Assembly (NCBI GenBank): GCA_021779435.1 | Contig: JAJYAR010000001.1 | Location: forward strand, 1 to 35,530 | Direction of reading: 5' to 3' | DNA length: 35,530 nt | Origin: a bacterium | Lineage (GTDB): Bacteria; Verrucomicrobiota; Verrucomicrobiae; JAJYAR01 | Shown here: piece after piece, positions 8,241 to 15,452 of the stretch | Position numbering within the stretch: the first letter of the stretch is position 1 | Layout: every line of letters begins with the position of its first letter | Made by a program: the position numbers and the translations under genes | The notes under the pieces: model-generated | What the model saw: the letters and a program-made list of their open reading frames with translations, nothing else | Told to the model about the DNA's origin: nothing | Databases searched by the model: none

Positions 8241-8548
8241 GGTCCATGGTATCCAAACGGATAGGCGCGAACATCGGGTGCACGCTCCACACGCCGGTGG
8301 GTCTGCCCATCCCCAATCCTCGTTTCAGACCCCAGTCGTGAAGAATCGGCGCAGGCAGACATGCGTAAATCCCTGCCGAACGGCATACTCCATCATGCAA
8401 AACCACCGGCGTCGGTGCGGAGAAAGCCACGGATGGGGTCAGCATTACCCTGATTGTCACCCGCCGATGGTGGGCCTAGCCTGTACGCTTGCTTTCAATC
8501 CCCCTGCGCGCAGCAGCGCTGCGACAACAACCCACGTTCTGAGCCGCC
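8241..8548. other. Intergenic stretch without a recognisable element
   Basis: This separates the divergent acyltransferase and small helical-protein genes. I see no credible reading frame, tRNA or strong hairpin. Promoters for both neighbours should lie here, but no clear -35/-10 pair stands out. Confidence 0.4.
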
Positions 8549-8797
8549 ATGCCAAACCCCGCCCTTGCTCTCGAGAGCCGCATCGCCGATCAGAAAGAGG
8601 CAATCGAGAAATTTGCCCGGCTGCATCGCGATCTGATCGATATCAAAGAGAACCTCAGCCTGCCCGAAGCGGCGGACCGCATCCAGACGCTCCTTGATAT
8701 GAACGCCGAATCGATCGAGCTGCTGAAGGACAATCTCTGCGCCTCGCTCGCGAAGGCGCGGGCTCCGGGACAGGTACACGTGTTCGCGACGCGTTGA
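8549..8797 (+). CDS. Small, probably all-helical hypothetical protein
   Basis: An 82-residue protein with heptad-like spacing of hydrophobic residues throughout (RIADQKEAIEKFARLHRDL, LLDMNAESIELLKDNL). This suggests a helical hairpin or short coiled coil. There is no signal peptide and the family was not recognised. No clear ribosome binding site precedes the ATG, which lowers confidence. It converges with a response regulator, and the two stop codons are only 12 bp apart. The opposite-strand frame in the same place looks compositionally less protein-like. Confidence 0.6.
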   Translation: MPNPALALESRIADQKEAIEKFARLHRDLIDIKENLSLPEAADRIQTLLDMNAESIELLKDNLCASLAKARAPGQVHVFATR

Positions 8798-8809
8798 CGC
8801 GCGTCTCCC

Positions 8810-9232
8810 TCACCGCTGCGCCGTCCGCTGCGTCAGACACGCCACGACTTCGGCGAACGCCTCGGGAGGGGGAAACTTCACGAGGTACTGATCCGCCCCG
8901 AGCTTGAGCGCGCGGTCACGGTCGTCCGGCTTCTCGGAACCCGAGAGCACGACCACCTTCACGTCGTCGAACACGGATTCGGACCTCACCCACTTCAGGA
9001 ACACGAAGCCGTGCACGTTCGGCATGTTCAGATCGAGGAACATCGCGCACGGCCAGAGGAACGGTCCTTCCGGAGATCCGGACAGCGACCGAAGAAACTC
9101 GAGGGCCTCCGCGCTGTTCGTGAACGCAAGCAACCCGTTGCGCACTCCCGCCCGCGTGAGCGCGCCGCGCAGGAGATCAACGTCGTTTTGGTCGTCGTCG
9201 ACGATCAGGACAGGCGGCAGGTACTCGCGCAT
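8810..9232 (-). CDS. Response regulator receiver protein (Rcp1-like single domain)
   Basis: A 140-residue stand-alone receiver domain. The acidic residues are D12-D13 (VLIVDDDQND), the phospho-acceptor is D67 (AMFLDLNMPNVHGF), the switch residue is S97 (VVVLSGSEK), and the conserved lysine is K119 (YLVKFPPPEAF). The LDLNMP motif and the long loop between beta-2 and beta-3 place it with the Rcp1-like regulators that often serve phytochrome-type kinases. An in-frame ATG four codons upstream (9244) is an alternative start. No kinase is adjacent. The copper-protein gene ends 113 bp upstream on the same strand. Confidence 0.9.
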   Translation of the reverse strand: MREYLPPVLIVDDDQNDVDLLRGALTRAGVRNGLLAFTNSAEALEFLRSLSGSPEGPFLWPCAMFLDLNMPNVHGFVFLKWVRSESVFDDVKVVVLSGSEKPDDRDRALKLGADQYLVKFPPPEAFAEVVACLTQRTAQR

Positions 9233-9344
9233 CGGGAGATGCATCACCCAACCCGCGACTCGCGCAGCGTCAAACCGCCGCGTAGGAATGGAGAGCGTCT
9301 CCAGGGCATGTGAATGAGAGGAGGCGCCCGGGGTCGCGCGCTGT

Positions 9345-9719
9345 TCAGCGACGCAACGGCCGGTCCGTCGCACCGGCACTGGAGGTTGCCACGCCCGCCA
9401 TCTCGCGACAGGCCTCCGCGCATTTGCGGCACGCCTCGGCGCATTCCTGGCAATGATCCATGTTGTGCCTCGCACACTCGGCACCGCACGCGTCGCATAC
9501 CTCCGCGCACAGGGCGCAGGCGCGTTCCGCGAACGGCGAACCGCGGGCCATCTCACGCGCCGCGAACGAACAGGTGTCGGCGCAACTGCGGTCGAGCTCG
9601 ATGCACCGGGTCATCCTGTCCACCGATTCCTCGTGCAAACAGGCGGTCGCACAGTGCTCGCACGCCTCCATGCACTCGTTGCACGCGTCAATGCAGTCTT
9701 CGTATTTCTCGTGGGCCAT
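9345..9719 (-). CDS. Four-helix-bundle copper-binding protein (Csp/DUF326 family)
   Basis: A 124-residue protein with 19 cysteines spaced as CX2C and CX3C along amphipathic helices: DCIDACNECMEACEHC near the start, CALCAEVCDACGAEC in the middle, and HCQECAEACRKCAEAC toward the end. This is the pattern of copper storage proteins, whose four-helix bundle lines its core with Cys thiolates that bind many Cu(I) ions. There is no signal peptide, so it is predicted cytosolic (Csp3-like rather than exported Csp1). The start MAHEKYEDC is at 9719. The gene is divergent from a copper-transporting P-type ATPase, which strongly supports a copper buffering role. Confidence 0.93.
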   Translation of the reverse strand: MAHEKYEDCIDACNECMEACEHCATACLHEESVDRMTRCIELDRSCADTCSFAAREMARGSPFAERACALCAEVCDACGAECARHNMDHCQECAEACRKCAEACREMAGVATSSAGATDRPLRR

Positions 9720-10052
9720 GATTGTGGTGTGTTTAGTGTTCTCCGCTCGCGCGGAAGGGGACGCCGCGGCCGCGGTGCCACGACGCAATTCCATTGTTGA
9801 ACGCGCAGCGTACCGTCTCTCGAAAATCCGCACCAGCGGGCACCCGCTTGATTCTCGGATGGGGAAACCGCGTCGTCGGCACGGACTGAGGGCTCCCGGT
9901 AGGAGCAGATCAATTTGCGACGCCTTTGTCGCCTGCCCCGGGAAGTCCAAGGGAAAGCGCCGCGTTGGGTGTAGTCTCTGCAAGTGCGTTGCCGCGCCTT
10001 GCCCAAACGCATAGTTTACGATCAGGGGCGCGGTGCGTGCCCTGCCGCACAC
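9720..10052. promoter_or_regulatory. Divergent region between copper storage protein and copper ATPase genes
   Basis: This 333-bp gap must hold the promoters of both copper genes. It contains the palindrome CCGCGGCCGCGG near 9765 but no operator that I can assign to CueR, CsoR or CopY with confidence. The ATPase frame remains open upstream to 9984, but the protein family gives no support for a start before 10053. Confidence 0.4.
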
Positions 10053-12263
10053 ATGAAACCATCAAACCCGAATGACCGCGACTGCTGCGGCAGCCAGAAG
10101 CCCGAGACGGGGCTGCATGACCCGCGCAGCCCCAATGAACAGGCCATGTCGCAAGCGGAGGGACACGGACATGGACATTCGCACGCGCAGGGTCACGGAC
10201 ACGGCGGGACTCCGACTGGCGCGATGCCCCCGCCCGATGAGATCGTGTACATGGGACTGCCCCACGAGCGCTACCTGCGTCCGCGGCTCTGGGCCGCCCT
10301 GGTCTTCGGAATACCCGTCATGGCGCTTGCCATGGGTGAAATGCTCGCGCCGTCGCTCTTCCACGGCATCGATGCGCGGGTGCTGGCCTGGGCCCAGCTC
10401 ATCCTGACAACGCCCGTGTTCTTCTGGGCGGGCGCTCCGCTGAACCGCCGCTGGTGGTACTCGCTTCGCGAACACGACACGAACATGTTCACGCTGATCG
10501 TGACCGGCACCGGGGCCGCGTACTTCTTCAGCGTCTTCGCCGTGCTCTTCGGCGACCGGCTGCCGCCTGCATTTCGCACGGAACACGGTCTCCCGCTCTA
10601 TTTCGAGGCGACGGCGTTCATCACCGCCATCGTGCTGCTCGGTCAGATCCTCGAGCAGCGTGCCCATGCAAGAACCGACGCCGCGATCCGCGGCCTGATG
10701 GATCTCGCTCCAAAAATCGCACACCGGGTAGGCCCGACTGGGATCGAGGAAGATGTGCCCGTCGAGAGTGTCCACCCTGGCGATCTCCTCCGCGTGCGTC
10801 CGGGTGAGAACGTTCCCGTGGATGGCGTGCTCACCGACGGCGTCAGTGAGGTGAACGAATCCATGCTCACGGGCGAGCCCGTGCCCGTCGCAAAAGCCCG
10901 CGGTGAGCGCGTCAGCGCCGGCACTCTCAACACGAGCGGCACGTTCGTCTTCCGGGCCGAGCGCGTCGGCCGCGAGACGCTCCTCGCGCAGATTGTCCGG
11001 CTCGTCGAGGAAGCCCAAAACAGCGAGGCCCCCATCGCGCGCATCGCGGACCGCGTCTCCGCGTGGTTCGTACCCGCCGTGGGCGCGGCCGCGGTGATCA
11101 CTTTTGCCGCCTGGATCACGCTTGGCCCCGACCCGCGCTTCCTGCACGCGCTGTTGAATGCCGTCGCCGTCCTGATCATCGCCTGCCCCTGCGCACTCGG
11201 GCTCGCCACCCCGGTGTCGCTCGTCACCGGCATCGGGCGCGGCGCCCAGGCGGGCGTGCTGGTCAAGGACGCCGCCGCGCTGGAACGTCTCGCCTCGGCG
11301 AATACCGTCCTGATCGACAAGACGGGAACCCTCACGGCGGGCACTCCGCGCGTCACCGCCCTCGCGCCCGCCCCTGGCTTCACGGAGGCACGGTTGCTCT
11401 CGCTCGCCGCCTCCGCCGAGTCGGCAAGCGAACATCCGCTCGCGCGCGCCATCGTTTCCGAGGCCGCCGCCCGCGGACTGCCGCTGCAACCCGCCGCAGA
11501 TTTCACGTCCGAGCCGGGACTCGGCGTCCGCGCCCGCATCGGGGCACAGCGCGTGAACGTCGGTCGCGCCAACGACCATCGTGTAACCTATTGGGTTACA
11601 CCGCCGGGAGGTTCCCCCGAGGGTCGGCAGGTCGGGCGTAACCCAATAGGTTACACGATGGTCGGGGTGCAGGTGGACGGAGCCGACGCGGGAACGATCA
11701 TTCTCGCGGATACGATCAAGCCGACCACGCCGGCGGCGATTCGCGAACTGCAGCGGCTGGGCTTCCGCATCGTGATGGTCACGGGGGACCGCGAGGAGAC
11801 CGCCGCAGCGGTCGCCCGCGAACTTTCGCTCGACGGGTATCACGCCGGAGTCACACCTGGCCGCAAACAGGAGCTCGTGCGCGAACACCGGAGTCGCGGC
11901 GAACGGGTCGTGTTTGCGGGGGATGGCATCAACGACGCTCCGGCGTTGGCCGCCGCCGAGGTGGGGATCGCGATGGGCACCGGTACCGATGTGGCGATGG
12001 CCAGCGCCGGTCTTGTGCTCGTCCGGGGCGATCTCGCCGCTCTCGTGCGTGCCGTGCACCTGAGCCGGGCCACGCTGCGGAACATCAAGCAGAACCTGTT
12101 CTGGGCCTTCGCCTACAACGTCGCCGGCGTTCCCGTCGCCGCCGGCGTCCTGTATCCCGTCGCCGGCATCCTCCTGAGCCCGATGATCGCGAGCGTGGCG
12201 ATGAGCATTTCCTCGATCACCGTTGTGTCGAATGCGCTCCGGCTTCGCCGCCTGAAACTCTGA
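10053..12263 (+). CDS. copA: Copper-transporting P1B-type ATPase with an in-frame palindromic insertion
   Basis: A 736-residue heavy-metal ATPase. It has CPC in the membrane motif (378-380), DKTGT with phosphorylated D422, the HP pair (461-462), TGEP (273-276) and GDGIND (624-629). CPC ATPases export Cu(I) or Ag(I). Instead of a CXXC heavy-metal domain the N-terminus has a Cys-Cys pair (11-12) and a His-rich run ([16 protein letters not shown]), a feature of CopB-like pumps. Residues 508-538 are an insertion encoded by a 92-bp palindromic element, placed between the conserved VNVGR of the nucleotide-binding domain and [17 protein letters not shown] of the P domain. The frame is preserved, so the pump may still work. 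It is divergent from the copper storage gene. Confidence 0.95.
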   Translation: MKPSNPNDRDCCGSQKPETGLHDPRSPNEQAMSQAEGHGHGHSHAQGHGHGGTPTGAMPPPDEIVYMGLPHERYLRPRLWAALVFGIPVMALAMGEMLAPSLFHGIDARVLAWAQLILTTPVFFWAGAPLNRRWWYSLREHDTNMFTLIVTGTGAAYFFSVFAVLFGDRLPPAFRTEHGLPLYFEATAFITAIVLLGQILEQRAHARTDAAIRGLMDLAPKIAHRVGPTGIEEDVPVESVHPGDLLRVRPGENVPVDGVLTDGVSEVNESMLTGEPVPVAKARGERVSAGTLNTSGTFVFRAERVGRETLLAQIVRLVEEAQNSEAPIARIADRVSAWFVPAVGAAAVITFAAWITLGPDPRFLHALLNAVAVLIIACPCALGLATPVSLVTGIGRGAQAGVLVKDAAALERLASANTVLIDKTGTLTAGTPRVTALAPAPGFTEARLLSLAASAESASEHPLARAIVSEAAARGLPLQPAADFTSEPGLGVRARIGAQRVNVGRANDHRVTYWVTPPGGSPEGRQVGRNPIGYTMVGVQVDGADAGTIILADTIKPTTPAAIRELQRLGFRIVMVTGDREETAAAVARELSLDGYHAGVTPGRKQELVREHRSRGERVVFAGDGINDAPALAAAEVGIAMGTGTDVAMASAGLVLVRGDLAALVRAVHLSRATLRNIKQNLFWAFAYNVAGVPVAAGVLYPVAGILLSPMIASVAMSISSITVVSNALRLRRLKL
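11573..11664. repeat. 92-bp palindromic element inside the copper ATPase gene
   Basis: Two perfect 27-bp inverted arms (11573-11599 and 11638-11664) flank a 38-bp GC-rich centre. Each arm itself contains a smaller palindrome, GTAACC-CAATA-GGTTAC read on one strand, the same loop as the hairpin at 827-849. The element is read in frame and adds about 31 residues ([13 protein letters not shown] to NPIGYTMVG). Because of the symmetry both strands encode [10 protein letters not shown]. This resembles the Rickettsia palindromic elements that insert into genes, but nothing shows a common origin. Confidence 0.92.
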
Positions 12264-12272
12264 CCGCCCCCC

Positions 12273-12286
12273 GGGGTGCGCACCCC
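12273..12286. terminator. Possible terminator after the copper ATPase gene
   Basis: The perfect 14-bp palindrome GGGGTGCGCACCCC begins 10 bp after the ATPase stop. It has little loop and no T-run, so it is a weak candidate. Confidence 0.3.
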
Positions 12287-12509
12287 ATTGCGCGAGTAAA
12301 GGAGGTCCCGCCATCAAAAGCCGTTCCCGTAACGCACCCTGCAAAGGGAGGCGTCGCGCAGAGGCCGGCTGCTTTGACCTGCGACGCACCTGGACGACCT
12401 TGTGGAGCATTTCACCCGGGCCGGACACGGAAAATGCAAGCGACGGAACCCAGCTTTTCGGAAGATTCCGGCGAAACCATCCGGAGTGCTTGGCGTCGCA
12501 ATCCAAACC

Positions 12510-12956
12510 ATGAAAAAACTCATCCAACTTGCAGCGCTCGCGGGAGCGGCGCTGATGCTGGGTGCGTGCAGCACGATCAACAGCCGCATCCAGGAGAACG
12601 CCGGGCTGTTTTACAGCCTCGACCCGAACACGCAGTCAAAGCTGGCGCACGGGGATATCGATCTAGGGTTCAGCCCGCAGATGGTGTACATCGCCTTGGG
12701 TCAGCCGGATCTCAGGCGGTCGAAAGTGACGCAGACTGGTCAGACCGAAACGTGGATATACCGGTCCTACTTTGAGGACTACGCGGGAACCGGCATGTAT
12801 TACCACCGCTGGGGAGCGTGGAACCCCTACGGCGGATACTACCGTTTCTATTGGGAGCCCTCGTACATCGATTACTATCGCTCGTATCCGCAGGACGACA
12901 TCCGCGTCACTTTCCAGAACGGCCGCGTGATCACCATCGATCAGGCCCGCACCTAG
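12510..12956 (+). CDS. Small outer-membrane-type lipoprotein
   Basis: A 148-residue protein with a lipoprotein signal peptide: MKKLIQLAALAGAALMLGAC, where the Cys at residue 20 ends a good lipobox (LGAC) and is followed by Ser, favouring outer-membrane sorting. The mature part has the phrase LGFSPQMVYIALGQPDLR, which recalls the SmpA/OmlA (BamE) fold motif in which a helix leads into 'alGxPd'. It also has a Tyr/Trp-rich middle (YYHRWGAWNPYGGYYRFYW) and a beta-strand end (IRVTFQNGRVITIDQ). Length and architecture fit a small periplasm-facing lipoprotein; the function is unknown. It ends with TAG. Confidence 0.85.
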   Translation: MKKLIQLAALAGAALMLGACSTINSRIQENAGLFYSLDPNTQSKLAHGDIDLGFSPQMVYIALGQPDLRRSKVTQTGQTETWIYRSYFEDYAGTGMYYHRWGAWNPYGGYYRFYWEPSYIDYYRSYPQDDIRVTFQNGRVITIDQART

Positions 12957-13317
12957 CGCGCGACAGGAAGCACGTTCAAACGGCCGGCTGTCGTAGAAAC
13001 GCGGGGTGGTGCCCGTGCCTTGGTCCGGGGCTTGTGAATTGAGGGCCGGACCGCTGGGCCGGCCGTCTGTCGTTGAAAACGCGGTGTGAGGGCACCCCGC
13101 CCACATCCTGGGCGGTTTACCGTGCCTGGTCTGGTTCCGTGTCCATCTGAGTTCACCTGTGGTTCAACCCGTTCTGTACGTGCCCATTCGTGGTTGGCTT
13201 CGGTTTTCAGATTCAACCCTAAGCGGTGCGCCTTGAACCCGGCGGCTTCAGCGGCCGCCATTCCGACGCTTGCGATTCCGGAGCATCTGTCGACATTCGT
13301 GAGTTTTCGGATTTTCC
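12957..13317. other. Intergenic stretch rich in dispersed repeats
   Basis: It contains a 73-bp repeat (13033-13105), a degenerate partial copy just before it (about 12979-13014, GGCCGGCTGTCGTAGAAACG), and phrases near 13110-13160 (ccgtgcctggtctggttccg, gtccatctgagttcac) that also occur near 19340-19370. No gene is seen. The promoter of the COG0523 gene should be at the right end, but no zinc-regulator (Zur) type palindrome was recognised. Confidence 0.6.
13033..13105. repeat. Dispersed 73-bp intergenic repeat, copy 1
   Basis: It matches 19162-19234 with 4 mismatches by eye. It has an internal dyad GGGCCGG...CCGGCC around the phrase GGACCGCTGGGCC. A related shorter phrase (GGGACCGCTGGGCCCGCC) occurs near 28820. 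Non-coding in context. Confidence 0.85.
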
Positions 13318-14742
13318 ATGATTCCAGTCACCGTCCTCACCGGCTTCCTTGGCGCCGGGAAAACCACGCTCCTCAACCGAATTCTCACCGAAAACCACGG
13401 GAAGAAACTCGCCGTGATCGAGAACGAGTTTGGCGAGGTGGGTGTCGACAACCAGCTCGTGATTCAAAGCGAGGAGGAGTTGTTCGAGATGAACAACGGC
13501 TGCATCTGCTGCAGCGTCCGCGGCGACCTCATCCGGATCCTCGGCCGCCTGCTCAAACGCAAGGACAAGCTCGACGGCATCCTGATCGAGACCACCGGCC
13601 TGGCCAATCCCGCGCCGGTCGCGCAGACGTTCTTCACCGACGATGAGATGAAGCAGTCGTTCAAGCTCGACGCGATCGTCACCGTGGTGGACGCCAAGCA
13701 CGTCGTCCAGCACCTCGAGGCCGACGACGAATCCGTCAAGCAGGTCGGCTTCGCCGATGTCATCCTTCTCAACAAGACGGACCTCGTCACCCCGGCCGAA
13801 CTCGACGAGCTCGAGGCGCGGATCAAACGGATCAATGCCGTCGCAAAGGTGTACCGCACGAAGAACTGCGACATTCCCCTCGAGCGCGTGCTCGACGTCG
13901 GCGGCTTCAACCTCCACCGCGCGACCGACTTGGATCCGAAGTTTCTCGAGCCCGAATATCCCTTCGAATGGGGCGGCGCGTACGAGCTTCCCTCGGGCAC
14001 CCATGAGCTAGTGATCGGCCACTGCCACCACGATCACGAGGACGGCGAGCACGATCACGACCATGGCCACGATCATGACCATGAGGAGGACGGCGAGCAC
14101 GAGCACCACCATCATCATCACCACGGCAATCCCAACGAGCTCGACGTCGTCGTCATGCCCGTGAAGTCACTTGCCGAACAGGACATCACGACGGCGAGAG
14201 ACGCCGCGGTCATCGTGTTCTCCGACTGGGAATCACGCACCAAGGCCGGCGAGACGATCACACCGGGTGGCACCCTGCACCGGCTGCTGCTCGACGACGG
14301 GCACGGGCATTTCAAATTGAACGTCCCCGTACCCGGAAGGTACCTCGTCTTCGAAGGCTGCGGCGAGGACCCCCTGCACATCCATGTCGATGGCGACGTC
14401 GTGAAGCCCGGCTGGCAGCAGGACTATCATGCGGCCCACGAGCACAACGAGTCGGTGACCTCGGTCGGCATCAGCGAACCGGGCGACCTCGACGGCAAGA
14501 AGCTCAACGAATGGATCGGCACGCTGCTGCGCGTGAAGGGCGGCGACATCTACCGCATGAAAGGCGTACTCGCCGTGAAAGGCTCGAACAAGCGCCTCGT
14601 CTTCCAGGGCGTCCACATGCTTTTCGACGCGACCTTCGACCGCGAATGGGGCCAGGACCCGCGTCAGAACACGTTGGTCTTCATCGGCAAGAACCTGGAC
14701 CGCGCGGCTCTCACCGAAGGCTTCAAGGCGTGCCTGGGCTGA
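13318..14742 (+). CDS. COG0523 (CobW/YjiA-type) GTP-binding metallochaperone
   Basis: A 474-residue protein. The G-domain has Walker [10 protein letters not shown] (9-17), [10 protein letters not shown] (35-44), the metal-binding CXCC motif C62-I-C64-C65 ([12 protein letters not shown]), and a guanine-specificity motif [10 protein letters not shown] His/Asp/Glu-rich loop at about residues 235-271 contains more than 18 histidines, ending in a run of seven. The C-terminal CobW_C domain (about 350-474) is present ([20 protein letters not shown]). COG0523 proteins insert or deliver metals, mostly zinc, to client proteins. The client cannot be deduced. An additional segment of about 100 residues ([20 protein letters not shown] onward) between the His loop and the C-terminal domain is unusual for the family. 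Confidence 0.93.
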   Translation: MIPVTVLTGFLGAGKTTLLNRILTENHGKKLAVIENEFGEVGVDNQLVIQSEEELFEMNNGCICCSVRGDLIRILGRLLKRKDKLDGILIETTGLANPAPVAQTFFTDDEMKQSFKLDAIVTVVDAKHVVQHLEADDESVKQVGFADVILLNKTDLVTPAELDELEARIKRINAVAKVYRTKNCDIPLERVLDVGGFNLHRATDLDPKFLEPEYPFEWGGAYELPSGTHELVIGHCHHDHEDGEHDHDHGHDHDHEEDGEHEHHHHHHHGNPNELDVVVMPVKSLAEQDITTARDAAVIVFSDWESRTKAGETITPGGTLHRLLLDDGHGHFKLNVPVPGRYLVFEGCGEDPLHIHVDGDVVKPGWQQDYHAAHEHNESVTSVGISEPGDLDGKKLNEWIGTLLRVKGGDIYRMKGVLAVKGSNKRLVFQGVHMLFDATFDREWGQDPRQNTLVFIGKNLDRAALTEGFKACLG

Positions 14743-15072
14743 GGCGGGAGGCCGGGCACACCGCAATTCGCAGCGACCTTTGCGGCCACAGGGGACCGGG
14801 CCGCAGCGTCCTCCACGCCCGGGGAACGGTCGCGCACACGCACGGGTGCGGACACCCGGAAACGGGATCGCCGCGGGACGACCGTGCAGTCCAGTCGAAT
14901 ATTATATATTTATATACAAGGCCGTTGAGATCCGTGCGGCGCAGCTGGCGTGCAAAGCACAGCAGCACACCGCAAGGCAGGAGCTGGGGCTGGACCTCGG
15001 CGGGGTATTCCGGTTGTTTCGACGCAAGACGGTGAAGTTTCGTGAAGGATGCCAGCTCGGGAGAAAGAAGGC

Positions 15073-15094
15073 ATCTGACAGTCCGCCCCATAGG
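15073..15094 (+). promoter_or_regulatory. ATCTGACAGTCCGCCC box upstream of TonB receptor 1
   Basis: The 16-base word ATCTGACAGTCCGCCC followed by CATAGG is shared, with one base of length variation, with 31499-31519. It lies 380 bp before the receptor start. It may be a regulator site or part of a distal promoter (CTGACA resembles a -35 box, but no clear -10 follows at normal spacing). Confidence 0.55.
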
Positions 15095-15246
15095 TACGCG
15101 CGGCTGGAATCGCTGACGATGCACACAAGGACCGGCAGGAGCCTCCCTCTCGTGTCAGCCAGCCCCGCAACCCAGGCTGCTTACGTCAGCGGACGCAGGT
15201 GATCGCGCACCAGAGAGTTATACTTGGGAAAGCACTTTTCTTTATA

Positions 15247-15281
15247 GACAGTCTTACTGTCCGACAATCTGTCGCGTTGTA
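15247..15281 (+). promoter_or_regulatory. Double dyad plus GTCGCGTTGTA block upstream of TonB receptor 1
   Basis: GACAGT-CTT-ACTGTC (15247-15261) is directly followed by CGACA-ATC-TGTCG (15262-15274), overlapping the 11-base word GTCGCGTTGTA (15271-15281). ACTGTC-N9-GTCGCGTTGTA here corresponds to ACTGTC-N8-GTCGCGTTGTA at 31754-31778. It ends 171 bp before the start codon. Likely operator or promoter element; the regulator is unknown. Confidence 0.5.
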
Positions 15282-15344
15282 GATATCACCCGTTCTGGTG
15301 ACTTCGCGCCTGTCGATAGTCCTAGCCGACCTGTCGGACGCACA

Positions 15345-15406
15345 GATAACGCATACCCCAGCGCGTCATCGACCCGCGTGTTCGGGGAAGCTGCGCACGC
15401 GTTATC
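15345..15406 (+). promoter_or_regulatory. Candidate structured leader closed by GATAACGC/GCGTTATC
   Basis: An 8-bp closing stem (15345-15352 with 15399-15406) surrounds about 46 bases that can form further pairs, for example CCCC with GGGG. It ends 46 bp before the ATG of receptor 1. An equivalent segment with a 7-bp closing stem lies before receptor 2 (31843-31907). It could be a cis-acting RNA or a looped DNA operator. Confidence 0.5.
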
Positions 15407-15452
15407 AACCCCGTCGCGTCCAATTGGTCCGCTTCCGAACCCCAACGCAAAG

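Larger units (their letters stand above)
14743..15452. other. Long leader region upstream of TonB receptor 1
   Basis: This 710-bp stretch holds no believable gene. It contains a 19-base A/T-only island (14898-14916) in an otherwise GC-rich context, the box ATCTGACAGTCCGCCC (15073-15088), two adjacent small dyads (15247-15274), the block GTCGCGTTGTA (15271-15281), and a segment closed by GATAACGC/GCGTTATC (15345-15406). The last four recur, in similar order, upstream of TonB receptor 2. Confidence 0.6.

Noticed and set aside
10062..12527. Very long open frame on the minus strand opposite the copper ATPase gene
   Set aside because: It is a shadow caused by high GC and codon bias; the plus strand encodes a complete P-type ATPase, while the reverse translation has no recognisable domain.
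14780..15202. 140-codon plus-strand frame in the leader of receptor 1
   Set aside because: No ribosome binding site, Arg-rich composition and no domain; it overlaps the A/T island and the conserved box, so the region is more likely regulatory.
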